From Terriglobia bacterium (lineage in GTDB: Bacteria; Acidobacteriota; Terriglobia; UBA7540): 15,433 nt of DNA. The notes beneath the pieces are model-generated. The model was given only the letters and a program-made list of their open reading frames with translations. It was not told where the DNA came from and did not search any database. A program made the position numbers and the translations under genes. The DNA lies in NCBI GenBank assembly GCA_030040455.1, contig JASHTR010000253.1, forward strand, positions 1 to 15,433, in the 5' to 3' direction. Of this stretch, positions 13,061 through 15,433 are shown in pieces; positions within the stretch are counted from its first letter, which is position 1; each line of letters begins with the position of its first letter.

Positions 13061-14302
13061 TTGTCGAGAAGAGTCGTCGTGACAGGCGTGGGCTTGGTTA
13101 GCCCGGACGGCGTGGGCACGGAGCCGACGTGGAAAAACATCCTGGCCGGTAAAAGTGGTGTCGCGCCCATCACCCATTTTGATACGACGGGGTTTTCAGT
13201 CACCATTGCCGCGGAGGTGAAAGGCTTCGATCCGCTTCAGTTCGTGGAAAAAAAAGAACTGAAGAAGATGGGCTTGTTCATCCAATTTGCCTTGGCGGCC
13301 ACCGAGTTTGCGATGGAGCAATCGGGCCTGAAAATCGCTCCGGAGTTCGCCGGGCGGGTCGGCGTTTGCATCGGGTCCGGCATCGGCGGGTTTGACGTGA
13401 TCGAGCGGGAGCACACGGCGCTGATGCAGGGCGGGCCGCGCCGCATTTCACCTTTCTTTATTCCCGCTTCCATTGTGAACCTGGCTGCGGGCTTCGTATC
13501 CATCCGATGGGGAGCTAAGGGGCCGAACTCGGCAACGTGCACCGCGTGCACTTCCAGCGCGCATTCCGTGGGAGACTCCTTTAAGATCATTGCCCGTTCG
13601 GATGCCGACGTGATGATTTGCGGAGGGGCGGAGGCGGCGATCACGCCAATGGGCGTGGGCGGATTTGCGGCCATGCGGGCGCTATCCACCCGAAACAACG
13701 AGCCGGAAAAAGCCAGCCGGCCTTTTGACCGGGACCGCGATGGGTTCGTCGTCGGCGAAGGGGCAGGCATCCTCATTCTCGAGGAGTTGGGCTTCGCTCT
13801 CCGGCGGGGCGCTCCGATTATTGCGGAAGTCGCCGGCTATGGCATGTCCGGAGACGCATTTCACATCACTCAGCCTTCGGAAGACGCGGGCGGGGCGACG
13901 CGCGTCATGCACAACACGCTGGCCGATGCGCAGGCCCATCCGGAACAGGTTGGCTACATCAACGCGCACGGCACTTCCACCCTGCCCAACGACCGCATCG
14001 AAACAGTGGCCATCAAGAAGGTTTTTAAGGATCACGCCAAAAAGCTCGCCGTGAGCTCCACGAAGTCGATGACGGGGCACTTGCTGGGAGGCGCGGGCGG
14101 CCTCGAGGCCGGTCTTACCGTGCTCGCCCTGCGCGATCAAATGCTGCCGCCGACGATTAATTATGAGAATCCCGATCCGGATTGCGATCTGGATTACATT
14201 CCAAACAAAGCGCGCGCGGCTTCATTCGAGTACGCGCTTTCGAATTCGTTCGGTTTTGGCGGAACGAACGCCGCAATCCTGTTCAAGCGGTATGAAGGAT
14301 AG
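13061..14302 (+). CDS. fabF: 3-oxoacyl-ACP synthase II (KAS II), FabF
   Basis: FabF elongates acyl-ACP by condensation with malonyl-ACP. Translation from TTG 13061 gives 413 residues starting MSRRVVVTGVGLVSPDGVG, as the family does. The catalytic residues fall at the same numbers as in E. coli FabF: Cys163 (TACTSSAHS), His303 (NAHGTST) and His340 (SMTGHLLGG), with Lys335 just before. The C-terminus has the usual NSFGFGGTNAAILFKRY. It overlaps no neighbour; its stop TAG (14300–14302) lies inside the outer stem of the long inverted repeat that follows. It closes the fab cluster. A polyketide ketosynthase is unlikely given length and context. Confidence 0.97.
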   Translation: MSRRVVVTGVGLVSPDGVGTEPTWKNILAGKSGVAPITHFDTTGFSVTIAAEVKGFDPLQFVEKKELKKMGLFIQFALAATEFAMEQSGLKIAPEFAGRVGVCIGSGIGGFDVIEREHTALMQGGPRRISPFFIPASIVNLAAGFVSIRWGAKGPNSATCTACTSSAHSVGDSFKIIARSDADVMICGGAEAAITPMGVGGFAAMRALSTRNNEPEKASRPFDRDRDGFVVGEGAGILILEELGFALRRGAPIIAEVAGYGMSGDAFHITQPSEDAGGATRVMHNTLADAQAHPEQVGYINAHGTSTLPNDRIETVAIKKVFKDHAKKLAVSSTKSMTGHLLGGAGGLEAGLTVLALRDQMLPPTINYENPDPDCDLDYIPNKARAASFEYALSNSFGFGGTNAAILFKRYEG

Positions 14303-14398
14303 GGAATCGAGAAAGGGTCGAAAACACGATCCTGGTAGGCGATGGCCTGTGGGCGCCGGCCGGATCCCACTTGACCCTGTTCCCTATAACCTGTGTTG
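14299..14398 (+). repeat. Extended inverted repeat with heptamer arms, fabF/etfB junction
   Basis: ATAGGGAA (14299–14306, including the fabF stop) pairs perfectly with TTCCCTAT (14380–14387). Inside it, AGGGTCGA (14314–14321) pairs with TTGACCCT (14371–14378) with one wobble. Then GATCC-GG (14328–14335, one bulge) pairs with CCGGATC (14360–14366), and GGCG pairs with CGCC. The whole spacer forms one 89-base interrupted hairpin. The right arm has a 7-base rhythm (GACCCTG, TTCCCTA, TAACCTG). No T-run follows. It may separate etfBA expression from the fab operon, but that is inference. Confidence 0.6.
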
Positions 14399-14404
14399 GG
14401 CATC

Positions 14405-15193
14405 ATGAAAATCGCTGTCTGCCTGAAGCAAGTTCCTGCGCGGGACGCCATTCTCCGGATAAATGATAATGGGACCTGGATCAAGGATTCCGAAATCAGC
14501 TATGAAATTAACGAGCCGGATATATACGCCCTGGAAGAGGCCTTGCGCCTGAAAGAAGCGGCGGCGGAGCTGGGAAGTGAAGTTCTGGTGTGCACGCTCG
14601 GTCCCGCTCGCGCCCAGCCGGCGATCAAGGAAGCACTGGCAAAGGGCGCGGACCGCGCCCTGCATCTGGACGACCCCGCTTTTGAGAACCTGGACGCCTA
14701 CGGCACCGCCCGCGTGCTGGCCGCGGCGCTGGCGCGAGAGCGACCGGATTTAATATTGACCGGCCTGCAATCCGACGATTCGGGATTTGCGCAGACTGGC
14801 GTGCTTCTGGCGGAGCGGCTTGGACTGCCGCATTCGACGATCATCATGGAGATCAGGGTGAGCGGGGGAAAGCTCGATGTGAAGCGGGAGCTTGAAGGAG
14901 GATGGTTTCAAAGGGTGGAGTTGCCACTACCGGCGGTCCTCACGATCCAGTCCGGCATCAACAAGCCCCGCTATGCCACCCTGAAGGGGATTATGACGGC
15001 AAAATCCAAGCCGCTTCACAGGATTGGAGCGGCGGAGCTCGGGTTGAGCGCAGCGGAGATTGCGCCGCGAGAGAGGATAGAGCGCATTTACGTGCCCGTC
15101 AAGAAAACCGGGGGAGAGCTTCTGGAAGGCAGCCCGAAGGAGATTGCCGTCAAGCTGGTGGATAAACTGAGGAACGAAGCGCGGGTTTTGTAG
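14405..15193 (+). CDS. etfB: Electron transfer flavoprotein, beta subunit
   Basis: EtfB pairs with EtfA to carry electrons from acyl-CoA and other dehydrogenases to the membrane quinone pool. From ATG 14405 the protein has 262 residues and begins MKIAVCLKQVPARD, the usual EtfB start. It continues with YEINEPDIYALEEALRLKE (the conserved N/D-x-x-D-x-x-A-x-E-x-A pattern), VCTLGP, GADRALHL and the nucleotide-binding GLQSDDSGFAQTG (120–132). The signature region is ELEGGWFQRVELPLPAVLTI, and GINKPRYATLKGIMTAKSKP follows. The same frame opens at GTG 14393, but ATG 14405 fits the family better; the upstream site is weak. etfA follows after 29 bases. Partner dehydrogenases are not visible, so the pathway is not fixed. 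Confidence 0.95.
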   Translation: MKIAVCLKQVPARDAILRINDNGTWIKDSEISYEINEPDIYALEEALRLKEAAAELGSEVLVCTLGPARAQPAIKEALAKGADRALHLDDPAFENLDAYGTARVLAAALARERPDLILTGLQSDDSGFAQTGVLLAERLGLPHSTIIMEIRVSGGKLDVKRELEGGWFQRVELPLPAVLTIQSGINKPRYATLKGIMTAKSKPLHRIGAAELGLSAAEIAPRERIERIYVPVKKTGGELLEGSPKEIAVKLVDKLRNEARVL

Positions 15194-15222
15194 CGGGCTG
15201 CGATCAAACTGGGCATAATTTC

Positions 15223-15433
15223 TTGGCGTCTCATCAAAACGAGATTTTCATCGTCGCAGAGCATCAGGGCGGCAGAATCGTTCGGCCCACATGGGAAGTC
15301 TTGGCCGCCGGCCAGAAACTGGCCGAAGACCTGGAAGGATCGATTATTGCTGTCATCCTTGGACAGAGCGCAACCCCAGTTGCAGCTGAGCTCGCAACGG
15401 CCAAGGTCCAGGAAGTCCTGGCCGTTGAATCCG
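15223..15433 (+). CDS. etfA: Electron transfer flavoprotein, alpha subunit, N-terminal part
   Basis: The frame is open to the window end and encodes 70 residues of EtfA, the FAD-binding partner of EtfB. The start is a TTG at 15223; no ATG or GTG lies in frame before the conserved region, and the etfB stop is 29 bases upstream. The protein begins MASHQNEIFIVAEHQGGRIV and continues RPTWEVLAAGQKLAED, both typical of the EtfA N-terminal domain, then IIAVILGQS. The C-terminal FAD domain lies outside the window. A weak GGG stretch near 15211 is the only ribosome-binding candidate. The family call is firm; the start codon is probable. Confidence 0.9.
   Translation, partial: MASHQNEIFIVAEHQGGRIVRPTWEVLAAGQKLAEDLEGSIIAVILGQSATPVAAELATAKVQEVLAVES

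Noticed and set aside
14372..14390. Promoter for etfB from TTGACC and TATAAC
   Set aside because: The two hexamers are only 7 bases apart, too close for sigma-70, and both fall within repeat units.

Overview
This window looks like chromosome from an Acidobacteriota-type bacterium. That is an inference from gene content, not a database match. The supporting points are a dnaK–dnaJ–hspR heat-shock locus, a large TonB-receptor-like outer-membrane protein with an N-terminal carboxypeptidase-regulatory-like domain, a complete type II fatty-acid cluster followed by etfBA, and fairly high GC. No tRNA, rRNA, CRISPR array, prophage or insertion sequence was seen.

Layout. (1) 1–2597, plus strand: the 3' end of dnaK, a 74-codon Cys/His-rich small ORF, full-length dnaJ and the MerR-type repressor hspR. 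This is a chaperone operon whose last gene encodes its probable repressor. (2) 2598–2989: a 392-base gene-free stretch rich in potential hairpins and palindromes, which may be a structured 5' leader. (3) 2990–5524, plus: the TonB-receptor-like protein. (4) 5496–7450, minus: an NAD-dependent epimerase/dehydratase (SDR) gene and a diacylglycerol-kinase-family gene, overlapping by ATGA. The kinase gene also overlaps the receptor gene tail to tail by 29 bases. (5) 7451–7729: a divergent intergenic region with a near-consensus sigma-70 promoter, TTGACA-N16-TATACT, facing right. (6) 7730–14302, plus: yceD–rpmF–plsX–fabH–fabD–fabG–acpP–fabF. This links 50S ribosome maturation, phospholipid initiation (PlsX), malonyl-CoA loading (FabD), initiation (FabH), condensation (FabF), ketoreduction (FabG) and the acyl carrier. 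Catalytic residues are intact in FabH, FabD, FabG and FabF, and the phosphopantetheine serine is present in AcpP. fabZ and fabI are not in the cluster. (7) 14405–15433, plus: etfB and the start of etfA, cut by the window end.

The most unusual signal is in the gene junctions. At least five spacers (dnaK/orf74, dnaJ/hspR, fabH/fabD, fabG/acpP, fabF/etfB) consist largely of degenerate 7-base units in phase, and several contain two arms in opposite orientation that can fold into long hairpins. One array supplies the last codons and stop of dnaJ. Another runs exactly up to the fabD start codon and leaves no Shine-Dalgarno sequence. Two junctions 1.86 kb apart share an identical 19-mer. This resembles the heptanucleotide short tandem repeats known from filamentous cyanobacteria; whether the family has been described in this lineage cannot be told from the sequence alone.
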